Notes under the pieces: generated by a model
What the model saw: the letters and a program-made list of their open reading frames with translations, nothing else
What the model was told of the DNA's origin: nothing
The model's database searches: none
Shown here: positions 14,810-22,378 of the stretch, piece after piece
Layout of the letters: the number at the start of each line of letters is the position of its first letter
Position numbering within the stretch: the first letter of the stretch is position 1
Position numbers and translations under genes: made by a program
Assembly: GCF_002086275.1 (NCBI RefSeq)
Contig: NZ_MVHT01000059.1
Coordinates: 1 to 41,891, forward strand
Direction of reading: 5' to 3'
Length of the DNA stretch: 41,891 nt
Origin: Mycobacterium intermedium
Lineage (GTDB): Bacteria > Actinomycetota > Actinomycetes > Mycobacteriales > Mycobacteriaceae

Positions 14810-15757
14810 GTGATCCGGATAGGCACCCGGGGCAGCCTGCTGGCCACCACCCAGGCTGCGACGGTCAGAGACGCCCTCATCGCCAACGGCCACCCGGCGG
14901 AGTTGGTGACGATCAGCACGGTGGGCGACCGGTCGTCGGCGCCAATCGACACGCTGGGTGTGGGTGTGTTCACAACGGCGCTGCGGGAGGCCATGGACGA
15001 CGGCCGCGTCGACATTGCTGTGCACTCCCACAAAGATTTGCCGACCGCCCCCGATCCACGCTTCATCGTGGCGGCCATACCGCCACGCAACGACCCGCGT
15101 GACGCGGTTGTGGCGCGCGACGGGTTGGTCTTGGGGGAGTTGCCGGCCGGTTCGCTGGTGGGGACTTCATCGCCGCGGCGGGCCGCACAGCTTAGAGCAT
15201 TGGGTCTCGGTTTGGAAATCCGCCCCCTAAGAGGCAACCTAGATACCAGGTTGAACAGGGTAAGCAGTGGTGATCTTGACGCCATCGTGGTGGCCCGGGC
15301 AGGTCTAGCCCGCTTGGGTCGCCTTGATGATGTCACCGAGACGCTCGAGCCGGTGCAGATGTTGCCAGCGCCTGCTCAGGGTGCGCTCGCGGTCGAGTGT
15401 CGCGCCGACGACAGCCGCATGGCGGCGGTGCTGGCGGAGTTGGACGATGCCGACACTCGGGCGGCGGTCACCGCGGAGCGGGCCCTGCTCGCCGAACTGG
15501 AGGCCGGTTGCTCCGCACCGGTGGGCGCGATCGCTGAAGTGGTCGAGTCGATCGACGAGGAGGGGCGGGTCTTCGAAGAGCTGTCGCTACGTGGCTGCGT
15601 GGCGGCACTCGACGGATCGGACGTGATCCGTGCGTCCGGAATCGGCACCTCCGAACGGGCTCGGGAGCTGGGGCTCTCGGTTGCCGCGGAGCTGTTCGAA
15701 CTGGGCGCCGCGGAGTTGATGAGGGGGGCGCGGCATGACCCCGCGCCAGGAAGTTGA
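14810..15757 (+). CDS. hemC: Porphobilinogen deaminase (hydroxymethylbilane synthase)
   Basis: 315 residues. Polymerises four porphobilinogens into hydroxymethylbilane. GTG 14810 is chosen so that the protein starts V-I-R-I-G-T-R-G-S like the family; TTG 14801 and GTG 14804 are in-frame alternatives. HSHKDLPTA and GTSSPRRAAQL and the Arg-rich substrate-binding sites are present, and the dipyrromethane cofactor cysteine is C234 in LEAGCSAPVGA. It follows hemA by nine bases and precedes hemD by 22 bases. Confidence 0.95.
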   Translation: MIRIGTRGSLLATTQAATVRDALIANGHPAELVTISTVGDRSSAPIDTLGVGVFTTALREAMDDGRVDIAVHSHKDLPTAPDPRFIVAAIPPRNDPRDAVVARDGLVLGELPAGSLVGTSSPRRAAQLRALGLGLEIRPLRGNLDTRLNRVSSGDLDAIVVARAGLARLGRLDDVTETLEPVQMLPAPAQGALAVECRADDSRMAAVLAELDDADTRAAVTAERALLAELEAGCSAPVGAIAEVVESIDEEGRVFEELSLRGCVAALDGSDVIRASGIGTSERARELGLSVAAELFELGAAELMRGARHDPAPGS

Positions 15758-15779
15758 GTCAAACGTGGGAGCGACAACG

Positions 15780-17441
15780 ATGACGCGAGGGCGTAAGCCG
15801 AGGCCCGGCCACATCATTTTCGTGGGGGCGGGTCCTGGCGACCCCGGCCTGCTGACCGCCCGAGCTGCGACGGTGCTGGCGAACGCCGCACTGGTTTTCA
15901 CCGACCCTGACGTACCCGAGCCGGTGCTGGCGCTGATCGGCAAGGATTTGCCACCCGTCTCCGGCCCAGCGCCCGCCGCTCCTGCCTCCGGCAGCGACGA
16001 CACGGGCGGCACCGCCGACGTGGATCCCAATGCGCCCGCGGTGGTGTCGAGCGGACCCGACATTCGCCCGGCCCTGGGCGACCCGGCCGACGTCGCGAAG
16101 ATGCTGACCGCAGAGGCCCGAACGGGCGTCGATGTGGTGCGACTGGTGGCGGGGGATCCGCTGACCGTGGACGCGGTGATCACCGAGGTGAACGCCGTCG
16201 CACGCACGCACATGCACATCGAGATCGTGCCGGGCCTGGCCCCCAGCAGCGCGGTGCCGACGTACGCCGGGCTGCCGCTTGGTTCTGCACACACCGTGGC
16301 CGACGTCCGTGGCGACGTGGACTGGGAGGCGCTGGCCGCTGCGCCCGGGCCGCTGATTCTGCAGGCGACCGGCTCCCACCTCGCCGAGGCCGCTCGCACG
16401 CTGATCGAGCACGAGTTGGCGGACACGACGCCGTGCGTGGTGACCGCGCAGGGCACCACTTGTCAGCAGCGTTCGGTCGAGACCACGCTGCTGGGACTGA
16501 CCGACCCCGCCATCTTGAACGGCACCGACCCGGCCAGCCCGTTGACCGGCCCGCTGGTGGTGACCATCGGCAAGACCGTGGCCAGTCGGGCGAAGCTGAA
16601 TTGGTGGGAGAGCCGGGCGTTGTACGGCTGGACGGTTTTGGTCCCGCGCACCAAGGACCAGGCCGGCGAGATGAGCGAGCGGCTGACGTCCTATGGCGCG
16701 CTGCCCATCGAGGTGCCGACCATCGCCGTCGAGCCGCCGCGCAGCCCCGCGCAGATGGAGCGTGCGGTCAAGGGCCTGGTCGACGGTCGGTTCCAGTGGG
16801 TGGTGTTCACCTCTACCAACGCCGTGCGCGCGGTGTGGGAGAAGTTCGGCGAATTCGGCCTGGACGCCCGTGCGTTCTCCGGCGTGAAGATCGCCTGCGT
16901 CGGTGAGTCGACGGCGGACCGGGTGCGGGCGTTCGGAATCAGCCCCGAGCTGGTGCCGTCCGGCGAGCAGTCGTCGATGGGGCTGCTGGACGAATTCCCG
17001 CCCTACGACAGCATTTTCGACCCGGTGAACCGGGTGTTGTTGCCGCGCGCCGACATTGCCACCGAGACGTTGGCCGAGGGACTGCGCGAGCGCGGCTGGG
17101 AGATCGAGGACGTCACCGCCTACCGGACCGTGCGGGCCGCCCCGCCGCCGGCGTCAACCCGCGAGATGATCAAGACCGGTGGCTTCGACGCGGTGTGCTT
17201 CACCTCGAGTTCGACCGTGCGGAACCTGGTCGGTATCGCGGGCAAGCCGCACGCGCGGACCATCATCGCGTGCATCGGCCCCAAGACCGCCGAGACGGCC
17301 GCCGAGTTCGGCCTGCGGGTGGATGTCCAGCCAGAGACCGCGGCGGTGGGTCCGCTGGTCGATGCGCTGGCCGAACACGCTGCCCGGTTGCGGGCGGAGG
17401 GCGCGCTGCCGCCGCCGCGCAAAAAGAGCCGCAGACGATGA
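15780..17441 (+). CDS. hemD: Fused SUMT-like domain and uroporphyrinogen-III synthase
   Basis: 553 residues from ATG 15780, which has a GGGAG site; an in-frame ATG at 15735 overlaps hemC. Residues 1 to about 260 are a tetrapyrrole methylase (CobA/SUMT-like) domain with an intact N-terminal GAGPGDPGLLTARA motif, but the second SAM/substrate motif (normally RLKGGDPFVFGRG) reads VRLVAGDPLTVDAV, and a Pro/Ala-rich linker is inserted near residue 70. Residues 280-540 form the two-lobed HemD fold (WTVLVPRTKDQAGEMSERL; VVFTSTNAVRAVWEKF; DAVCFTSSSTVRNLVG). HemD inverts ring D and cyclises hydroxymethylbilane. The methylase half may be weak or inactive. The same fusion occurs in M. tuberculosis Rv0511. 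Confidence 0.92.
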   Translation: MTRGRKPRPGHIIFVGAGPGDPGLLTARAATVLANAALVFTDPDVPEPVLALIGKDLPPVSGPAPAAPASGSDDTGGTADVDPNAPAVVSSGPDIRPALGDPADVAKMLTAEARTGVDVVRLVAGDPLTVDAVITEVNAVARTHMHIEIVPGLAPSSAVPTYAGLPLGSAHTVADVRGDVDWEALAAAPGPLILQATGSHLAEAARTLIEHELADTTPCVVTAQGTTCQQRSVETTLLGLTDPAILNGTDPASPLTGPLVVTIGKTVASRAKLNWWESRALYGWTVLVPRTKDQAGEMSERLTSYGALPIEVPTIAVEPPRSPAQMERAVKGLVDGRFQWVVFTSTNAVRAVWEKFGEFGLDARAFSGVKIACVGESTADRVRAFGISPELVPSGEQSSMGLLDEFPPYDSIFDPVNRVLLPRADIATETLAEGLRERGWEIEDVTAYRTVRAAPPPASTREMIKTGGFDAVCFTSSSTVRNLVGIAGKPHARTIIACIGPKTAETAAEFGLRVDVQPETAAVGPLVDALAEHAARLRAEGALPPPRKKSRRR

Positions 17442-17448
17442 CTTATTC

Positions 17449-17515
17449 TGCGTTGACTCTGCGGGTGGGGCGCAAGAGTGCGAGTAACTTCCGCCCTCAA
17501 CGCAGAGTCAGCGCA
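17449..17515. repeat. Imperfect inverted repeat between hemD and hemB
   Basis: Two 24-base arms (17449-17472 and 17492-17515) pair over 19 positions plus wobbles around a 19-base loop; the cores TGACTCTGCG and CGCAGAGTCA match perfectly. It lies within the heme operon, eight bases after the hemD stop, ending 17 bases before the hemB ATG. It resembles a dispersed mycobacterial hairpin and could attenuate transcription or stabilise the upstream mRNA. Confidence 0.6.
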
Positions 17516-17532
17516 CGCGGCTAGGAGTGAGG

Positions 17533-18516
17533 ATGGGCGAGTACCCCCGGCAGCGGCCGCGACGGCTGCGCTCGACGCCCGCACTGCGCCGACTGGTAGC
17601 GCAAACCTCTTTGGAGCCAAGGCATTTGGTGTTGCCGATGTTCGTCGCCGACGGGATCGACGAGCCGCGGCCGATCGCTTCGATGCCGGGGGTGCTGCAG
17701 CACACCCGGGATTCGCTGCGCAGCGCGGCGGCAGCAGCCGTCGCCGCCGGGGTGGGCGGGTTGATGTTGTTCGGCGTTCCCCGCGAACAGGACAAGGACG
17801 CCTCCGGTTCCGCCGGTGCCCACCCGGACGGCATCCTCAACGTCGCGCTACGGGACCTGGCCAAAGACCTCGGTGATGCGACGGTGTTGATGGCCGACAC
17901 CTGTCTGGACGAATTCACCGACCACGGACACTGCGGCGTACTCGACGACCGCGGTCGGGTCGACAACGACGCCACCGTCGCCGCATATGTGAAACTTGCG
18001 GTCGCGCAAGCAGAATCCGGCGCACACGTGGTCGGGCCCAGCGGAATGATGGACGGTCAGGTGGGTGCGATCCGGGACGGCCTGGACGCCGCGGGGTTCA
18101 CCGACGTGGTGATCCTGGCGTACGCCGCGAAGTTTGCCTCGGCCTTCTATGGTCCTTTCCGCGAGGCGGTCAGTTCCAGCCTGTCCGGGGACCGGCGCAC
18201 CTACCAGCAGGAGCCGGGTAACGCCCGGGAGGCGCTGCGCGAGGTCGAGCTGGACCTTGACGAGGGCGCCGACATCGTGATGGTCAAACCGGCGCTGGGG
18301 TACCTCGACATCGTGGCAGCGGCGGCCGCTGCGTCTCCCGTGCCGGTGGCCGCCTATCAGGTCTCGGGGGAGTACGCGATGATATGTGCCGCGGCGGCGA
18401 ACAACTGGATTGACGAGCGAGCGGCAGCGCTGGAGTCGCTGACCAGCATCCGGCGCGCCGGAGCGGACATCGTGCTGACCTATTGGGCCGCCGATGCGGC
18501 AAGCTGGCTCTCATGA
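17533..18516 (+). CDS. hemB: Delta-aminolevulinic acid dehydratase (porphobilinogen synthase)
   Basis: 327 residues from ATG 17533, which has an AGGAG site five bases upstream; GTG 17527 is in frame but too close to that site. Condenses two aminolevulinates into porphobilinogen. The Schiff-base lysines are K200 (AYAAKFASAFYGPF) and K252 (IVMVKPALGYLD). The metal loop reads DTCLDEFTDHGHCG, with only one of the paired cysteines of zinc-type enzymes, so it is the magnesium/potassium-dependent type. Its stop overlaps the next ATG (ATGA). Confidence 0.95.
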   Translation: MGEYPRQRPRRLRSTPALRRLVAQTSLEPRHLVLPMFVADGIDEPRPIASMPGVLQHTRDSLRSAAAAAVAAGVGGLMLFGVPREQDKDASGSAGAHPDGILNVALRDLAKDLGDATVLMADTCLDEFTDHGHCGVLDDRGRVDNDATVAAYVKLAVAQAESGAHVVGPSGMMDGQVGAIRDGLDAAGFTDVVILAYAAKFASAFYGPFREAVSSSLSGDRRTYQQEPGNAREALREVELDLDEGADIVMVKPALGYLDIVAAAAAASPVPVAAYQVSGEYAMICAAAANNWIDERAAALESLTSIRRAGADIVLTYWAADAASWLS

Positions 18517-19085
18517 CGGAGGCATCGATGAGACCTGGGGAGAGGTCCGCGGCAGAAACCGCCGCCAAGCCACTGTTCTACGAATCCGGCGCCAGCTGGT
18601 ACTGGGTGCTGTCGGGCCCGGCCGCGGCGGCGTCGCTGATCTTGATCCAGGTGTCCAGTCACGTGCCGGTCTCGCTGCTGGTGCCCGGAATCTTCCTGGT
18701 GCTGGTGAGTCTGTTCGTGTCCATACAGGTGAAGGCCGCGCGTATACACACCTCGGTCGAGTTGCACGAGGATTCGTTGCGTCAGGGCACCGAGACCATC
18801 CTGGTGTCCGAGATCGTCAAGGTGTTCCCCGAAGCCGAGAATTCGGTCAAGTCCGACAAGCCGTTGGCCAAGTGGCAGACGGCGCGTGCCCTCGGTGAAT
18901 TGGTCGGGGTGCCGCGCGGCCGGCGCGGCATCGGTCTCAAGCTCACCGGCGGGCGCACGGCACAGGCGTGGGCGCGTCGGCATCGTCACCTGCGGGACGC
19001 GCTGACGCCGCTGGTCGAGAAGCGGATGGGGCCGTTCGTTCCGGAAGCCGAAGACGAAGAGATCGAGAAGGAATCGGACTTGTGA
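18513..19085 (+). CDS. Membrane protein with PH-like cytoplasmic domain, Rv0513-like
   Basis: 190 residues. Two hydrophobic segments close together (WVLSGPAAAASLILIQVS and VSLLVPGIFLVLVSLFVSI) are followed by a cytoplasmic domain with alternating beta and helical sections (TSVELHEDSLRQGTETILVSEIVKVFPE) and an acidic tail. The hairpin-plus-soluble-domain layout resembles mycobacterial PH-like membrane proteins, but the family is not certain. Coupled to hemB by an ATGA overlap and to the next gene by GTGA, so it is co-expressed with the heme genes; a role in heme handling is only a guess. Confidence 0.8.
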   Translation: MTEASMRPGERSAAETAAKPLFYESGASWYWVLSGPAAAASLILIQVSSHVPVSLLVPGIFLVLVSLFVSIQVKAARIHTSVELHEDSLRQGTETILVSEIVKVFPEAENSVKSDKPLAKWQTARALGELVGVPRGRRGIGLKLTGGRTAQAWARRHRHLRDALTPLVEKRMGPFVPEAEDEEIEKESDL

Positions 19086-19327
19086 TCGCCCGCTACCGGG
19101 CCTTCGTCGAACTGGCCTGCGCGTGTGCGGCGCTGGTGGCGGCGGGCGTGAGCTGGGCACATACCCGCTCGACGGTGGCCGTGGCACCCGTACTCGAGGG
19201 ACAGCCCACCACGACGTCAGTGGTCTATCACCCGGCGCAATTGGTGCTGACGCTGTTGTTCGCCACGATCGCCGGCATCTTCACCGTGGTCGGGATGACC
19301 CGGCTCGCCCGCTCGAAGGCGCCTTAA
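19082..19327 (+). CDS. Small two-TM membrane protein, Rv0514-like
   Basis: 81 residues from GTG 19082, overlapping the previous stop by four bases. Two transmembrane segments (AFVELACACAALVAAGVSW and LVLTLLFATIAGIFTVVGM) with an extracytoplasmic loop rich in Thr and Val. Last gene of the hem operon run. Its TAA stop lies in a TTAA shared with the stop of the convergent oprA-like gene. In M. tuberculosis a 13E12-type gene (Rv0515) follows; it is absent here. Confidence 0.82.
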   Translation: MIARYRAFVELACACAALVAAGVSWAHTRSTVAVAPVLEGQPTTTSVVYHPAQLVLTLLFATIAGIFTVVGMTRLARSKAP

Positions 19328-19764
19328 GCCGTTTTCTTGAGCAGCGGCAGGACCAACTCACGCCGGCTCGTGATGGCATCCGCCAGCCCGCCCAGCGCCG
19401 CGTGCACCGAGCGCGCGGTGGGGAACGCGGCCTCGTCGTCGCTACCCTCGCCCAGCACCTCGCTGACTGCCGTGCCCGTGACCAATGTCCACTGGACGCC
19501 GGCGGCGTAGCATTCCTCGTCCAACGCGCTCAGCAGCGAAAACCCGGCGGTGGAGAAATAGGTGACGCCGCTCAGGTCGAGCACGACGGGGTATTGCGCA
19601 ATGACGAAGTGGCGAACGTACTCGCTGATCGGTTCGACGTTCAAGGCGTCGATCTCGCCTCGGACGGTCACCACTGTGGCCAGGTGACGGCTGTGGGCGC
19701 GCACTTGGGCGCCGCAACACTCGAACGTCCCGTTCCCCCGGCGGCTTGCGATCGCGACAGTCAT
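19324..19764 (-). CDS. oprA: STAS-domain anti-anti-sigma factor-like protein, OprA-type (Rv0516c)
   Basis: 146 residues from ATG 19762-19764, five codons inside the longest frame; a GGTAGG site lies about seven bases upstream, and the resulting N-terminus Met-Thr-Val matches the family. The STAS fold reads LATVVTVRGEIDALNVEPISEYV, VVLDLSGVTYFSTAGFSLLSAL, and WTLVTGTAVSEVL; a Ser-Thr pair (YFSTAG) occupies the conserved phosphoswitch loop. In M. tuberculosis the orthologue Rv0516c is phosphorylated by PknD on Thr2 and links osmotic stress to sigma-factor signalling; Thr2 is kept here. Divergent from the acyltransferase-3 gene. Confidence 0.85.
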   Translation of the reverse strand: MTVAIASRRGNGTFECCGAQVRAHSRHLATVVTVRGEIDALNVEPISEYVRHFVIAQYPVVLDLSGVTYFSTAGFSLLSALDEECYAAGVQWTLVTGTAVSEVLGEGSDDEAAFPTARSVHAALGGLADAITSRRELVLPLLKKTA

Positions 19765-19848
19765 GCTGAACCTACCCACTTCCCCCGTGGCGTTTATCTG
19801 AAGTCAACGCTGCCGGATAAAACTAAGGGGACCGAAAGCCGCGTCTAA

Positions 19849-19863
19849 CTTCTTGCTAAGAAG
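19849..19863. promoter_or_regulatory. 15-bp palindrome in the oprA / acyltransferase divergent region
   Basis: CTTCTT-GCT-AAGAAG has perfect 6-bp arms and lies 85 bases upstream of the oprA-like start and 147 bases upstream of the acyltransferase start. Dyads of this size commonly bind dimeric repressors. The surrounding 150 bases are lower in GC than coding DNA, as for a promoter region. Confidence 0.4.
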
Positions 19864-20009
19864 CAATTCGGCAGGTCGCGCCGTCGGCTGCCGCGCGCCA
19901 AATACACGACCCACGGTGATCGCTGTTAGGCTCCGAAGGCCGCCGGTTGCCAGTGGGGGCTGGTGATTATGGCTTGTGGATGGAGCGGTCGCCCGGTCGG
20001 CGGGACCAG

Positions 20010-21311
20010 ATGGCGAAGAAGCTGCCGGCAGACTCCGGACGGAATAGAGCACGAGTGCGCACTGCAGAGATCAGGGGAGACATCAAGGCCCTGACGGGGC
20101 TGCGCATCATCGCCGCGGTGTGGGTGGTGATGTTTCACTTCCGGCCGATGCTGAGCGACATCTCGCCGGACTTCCGGGAGAACTTCGCACCCTTGCTCGA
20201 CTGCGGCGCCCAAGGCGTGGACCTTTTCTTCATCCTCAGCGGCTTCGTGCTGACCTGGAACTATCTCGAGCGGATGGGTCCGACCTGGTCGTTGCGCGCC
20301 CACCTGCACTTCTTGTGGCTGCGGTTGGCCCGGGTGTGGCCGGTGTACCTGGTCACCCTGCACCTGGCCGCCGTCTTGGTCATCTTCAGTCTGCACGTCG
20401 GTCACACCCCGCTGCCCGAGGCGAGCAGGCTCACCGCGATCAGCTACGTGCGCCAGGTCCTCATGGTGCAGCTGTGGTACCAGCCGTTCTTCGACGACTC
20501 GAGTTGGGACGGACCGGCTTGGTCGATCAGCGCGGAATGGTTGGCCTACCTGATGTTCGGCGGGCTGGTGCTGGTGATTTACCGGATGAGGCATGCCACG
20601 CGGGCGCGCGGACTGATGTGGCTGGCATTCGCGGCGTCACTGCCGCCACTGATGATGTTGCTGGCCACCGGCCAGTTCTACACGCCGTGGAGTTGGCTGC
20701 CGCGGATCGTCACGCAGTTCACCGCCGGGGCGCTGGCCGCGGCGGCCGTGCGCCGGCTGCAGCCGACCGAGCGCACCAGGCAGGTCGCCGGGTACCTGTC
20801 CGTCGTCATCATTGCTGCCATCGTCGGCATCCTGTACTGGTTCGACGCGCATCCGATCAAGGGGGTGACGGACAGCAGCGGCGTGGTCGACATCTTGTTC
20901 GTGCCGCTGGTGCTGACCCTCGCGGTCGGCGTGGGCAGCCTGCCGCGGCTGCTCTCCACCCGGGTGATGGTGTACGCCGGGCAGATCTCGTTCTGCCTAT
21001 ACATGGTGCATGAGCTGGTGCACACCGTCTGGCGATGGGCTGTGGTCAATTTCGAGCTGCGGCCATGGGAGCAGGACAACCCGTGGAAATGGAACGTGCT
21101 CGGCCTGTTGGCCATCGCGATTGGTCTTTCGGCCCTGATGTACCACTTCGTCGAAGAACCCGCCCGGCGTTGGATGCGCCGGATGGTGGACGTCAGACCC
21201 CCGGATGCAGCGGTCGAGGCGGGCGAAGTGGCGCTGCCCAAGCTGCACCAGATCGAGGGTGGGCGGGAACGTTCGCCGATCCGCACCGCGCGCATTGGCC
21301 GCGCCCGTTAG
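20010..21311 (+). CDS. Acyltransferase-3 family integral membrane protein, Rv0517-like
   Basis: 433 residues from ATG 20010; the frame is open to about 19947, with ATG 19980 as alternative. The AT3 (O-acyltransferase) signature begins at ALTGLRIIAAVWVVMFHFRP, with the usual His in helix 1, then QGVDLFFILSGFVLTW and WSISAEWLAYLMFGG; about ten transmembrane helices follow and the protein ends in a Pro/Arg-rich tail after EEPARRWMRRM. AT3 proteins move acyl groups across the membrane to cell-envelope sugars. There is no SGNH domain, but the next gene encodes a separate exported SGNH hydrolase, so the two may work as a split pair. Confidence 0.88.
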   Translation: MAKKLPADSGRNRARVRTAEIRGDIKALTGLRIIAAVWVVMFHFRPMLSDISPDFRENFAPLLDCGAQGVDLFFILSGFVLTWNYLERMGPTWSLRAHLHFLWLRLARVWPVYLVTLHLAAVLVIFSLHVGHTPLPEASRLTAISYVRQVLMVQLWYQPFFDDSSWDGPAWSISAEWLAYLMFGGLVLVIYRMRHATRARGLMWLAFAASLPPLMMLLATGQFYTPWSWLPRIVTQFTAGALAAAAVRRLQPTERTRQVAGYLSVVIIAAIVGILYWFDAHPIKGVTDSSGVVDILFVPLVLTLAVGVGSLPRLLSTRVMVYAGQISFCLYMVHELVHTVWRWAVVNFELRPWEQDNPWKWNVLGLLAIAIGLSALMYHFVEEPARRWMRRMVDVRPPDAAVEAGEVALPKLHQIEGGRERSPIRTARIGRAR

Positions 21312-21403
21312 CGGCGGACTCAGGCGGTTCCTCGTACTATTTCGGTGAGTTCGTCTGTGGCACCGAACAGTTGACGAGGTGCCGTCCACCAGGGAGGTAG
21401 GTC

Positions 21404-22093
21404 GTGAGTCGGCTGGTGACATTGGTCCTCAGTCTTGGGCTCCTGGTCGGCGTGTTGGTCGTCGCACCCCCCGCGTCGCCCCGGTCTTACCAGCCGCTGG
21501 GCACGGATTTCCGGGTGACCCAGCTGTCCGTGATCGGTGACTCCTATACCACCGGCACCGACCTGGGCGGATTCGGCTCGAAAACCTGGACCGGCCTGGC
21601 TTGGAAGGCCCTCGCGTCGAATGGCGTTCGAGTCGTGGCCGACGTGGCGGCGGAGGGCAGAGCAGGCTACGGCGTGGCCGGTGACCACGGCAGCGTGTTC
21701 GAGGATCTGACGGCCAGGGTGGTCAAACCCGACGACGCTCTCGTGGTGTTCTTCGGTTCCCGCAACGACCAGGACGTCGACCCCGTACTCCTGTTCGCCC
21801 GGGCGCACGACACTTATGCGCTGGCGCGTCGCTTCGCCCCGGCGGCGAAATTTCTGGTGATCGGGCCGCCCTGGCCAACCCCCGACGTGCCCGAATCGGT
21901 GTTGCGGGTCCGCGATGCGGTCAGGAATGCCGCGCACGTGGCAGGCGCGGTCTTCGTCGATCCGATCGTCGAACGGTGGTTCTTCGACAGGCCCGAGTTG
22001 ATCGCATCCGACGGTGTCCACCCCAACGACGCGGGGCATGAGTACATGGCGAGCAAGATCGCGCCGCTGATTCGCGCGCAGATATACCGATAA
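21404..22093 (+). CDS. Exported SGNH/GDSL-family hydrolase, Rv0518-like
   Basis: 229 residues from GTG 21404, preceded by GGGAGGTAGG. An N-terminal signal peptide (LVTLVLSLGLLVGVLVVA, residues 4-21) is followed by the SGNH fold: block I GDSY (S47), oxyanion Gly region, FFGSRND (N121), and block V SDGVHPND (D203, H206). The catalytic triad is therefore complete. Such enzymes act as esterases or as O-acetyl transferases on envelope polysaccharides. It is 92 bases downstream of the AT3 gene, as a separate polypeptide version of the AT3-SGNH fusion encoded just beyond on the other strand. Confidence 0.88.
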   Translation: MSRLVTLVLSLGLLVGVLVVAPPASPRSYQPLGTDFRVTQLSVIGDSYTTGTDLGGFGSKTWTGLAWKALASNGVRVVADVAAEGRAGYGVAGDHGSVFEDLTARVVKPDDALVVFFGSRNDQDVDPVLLFARAHDTYALARRFAPAAKFLVIGPPWPTPDVPESVLRVRDAVRNAAHVAGAVFVDPIVERWFFDRPELIASDGVHPNDAGHEYMASKIAPLIRAQIYR

Positions 22094-22108
22094 CCGGAGG
22101 TGGTACCG

Positions 22109-22180
22109 ATGTTTACCGCGAAACCGCCTGTCGCACAAGCCGTTTGGCTTATGCCTCAGTCTTCTGCGTGGCGCTCGTAG
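22109..22180 (+). other. 23-codon ORF with strong ribosome-binding site (uncertain)
   Basis: GGAGGTGG lies seven to nine bases before an ATG that opens 23 codons (MFTAKPPVAQAV then WLMPQSSAWRS). It begins 16 bases after the SGNH hydrolase stop and its 3' end overlaps the 38-residue gene on the other strand. The ribosome-binding site is better than chance, but the peptide has no recognisable character. It may be a real microprotein or a fortuitous ORF. Confidence 0.25.
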
Positions 22181-22272
22181 TCCCAACGCTCAAGGCGCGC
22201 TTGTAATTGCAGCAGACCGAGCCCGGCGATCGGCGCAGCTGCCGTGAGCAACAGGTACACCATCGGACTCAT
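22156..22272 (-). CDS. 38-residue single-pass membrane peptide, unrecognised
   Basis: A 38-codon gene: ATG at 22270-22272 with GGAGGTTGGAGAG immediately upstream, TGA at 22156-22158. The product begins MSPMVYLLLTAAAPIAGLG, giving one hydrophobic helix, then an amphipathic, charged tail (QARLERWDYERHAED). It therefore looks like a small inner-membrane protein with a cytoplasmic tail. It lies between the SGNH hydrolase (+) and the AT3-SGNH gene (-), 106 bases downstream of the latter, with an AT-richer region before it (TAGGTT on the minus strand as possible -10) that could be its own promoter. Too short for most gene callers; I seem to recall similar short proteins in other mycobacteria. Confidence 0.7.
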   Translation of the reverse strand: MSPMVYLLLTAAAPIAGLGLLQLQARLERWDYERHAED

Positions 22273-22378
22273 CTCTCCAACCTCCAAAACCTATTCATTC
22301 GTAACACGTTTCGTCGGTTTCCGTGGTTCATTTGGCTGAATTTCGCTCACTTTGTGACCGATAAGTTTTCTGCCCGCC

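Noticed and set aside
22273..22378. Evidence that the AT-richer DNA marks a recent insertion boundary of the AT3-SGNH gene
   Set aside because: A promoter region explains the lower GC content and no direct repeats flank the gene.
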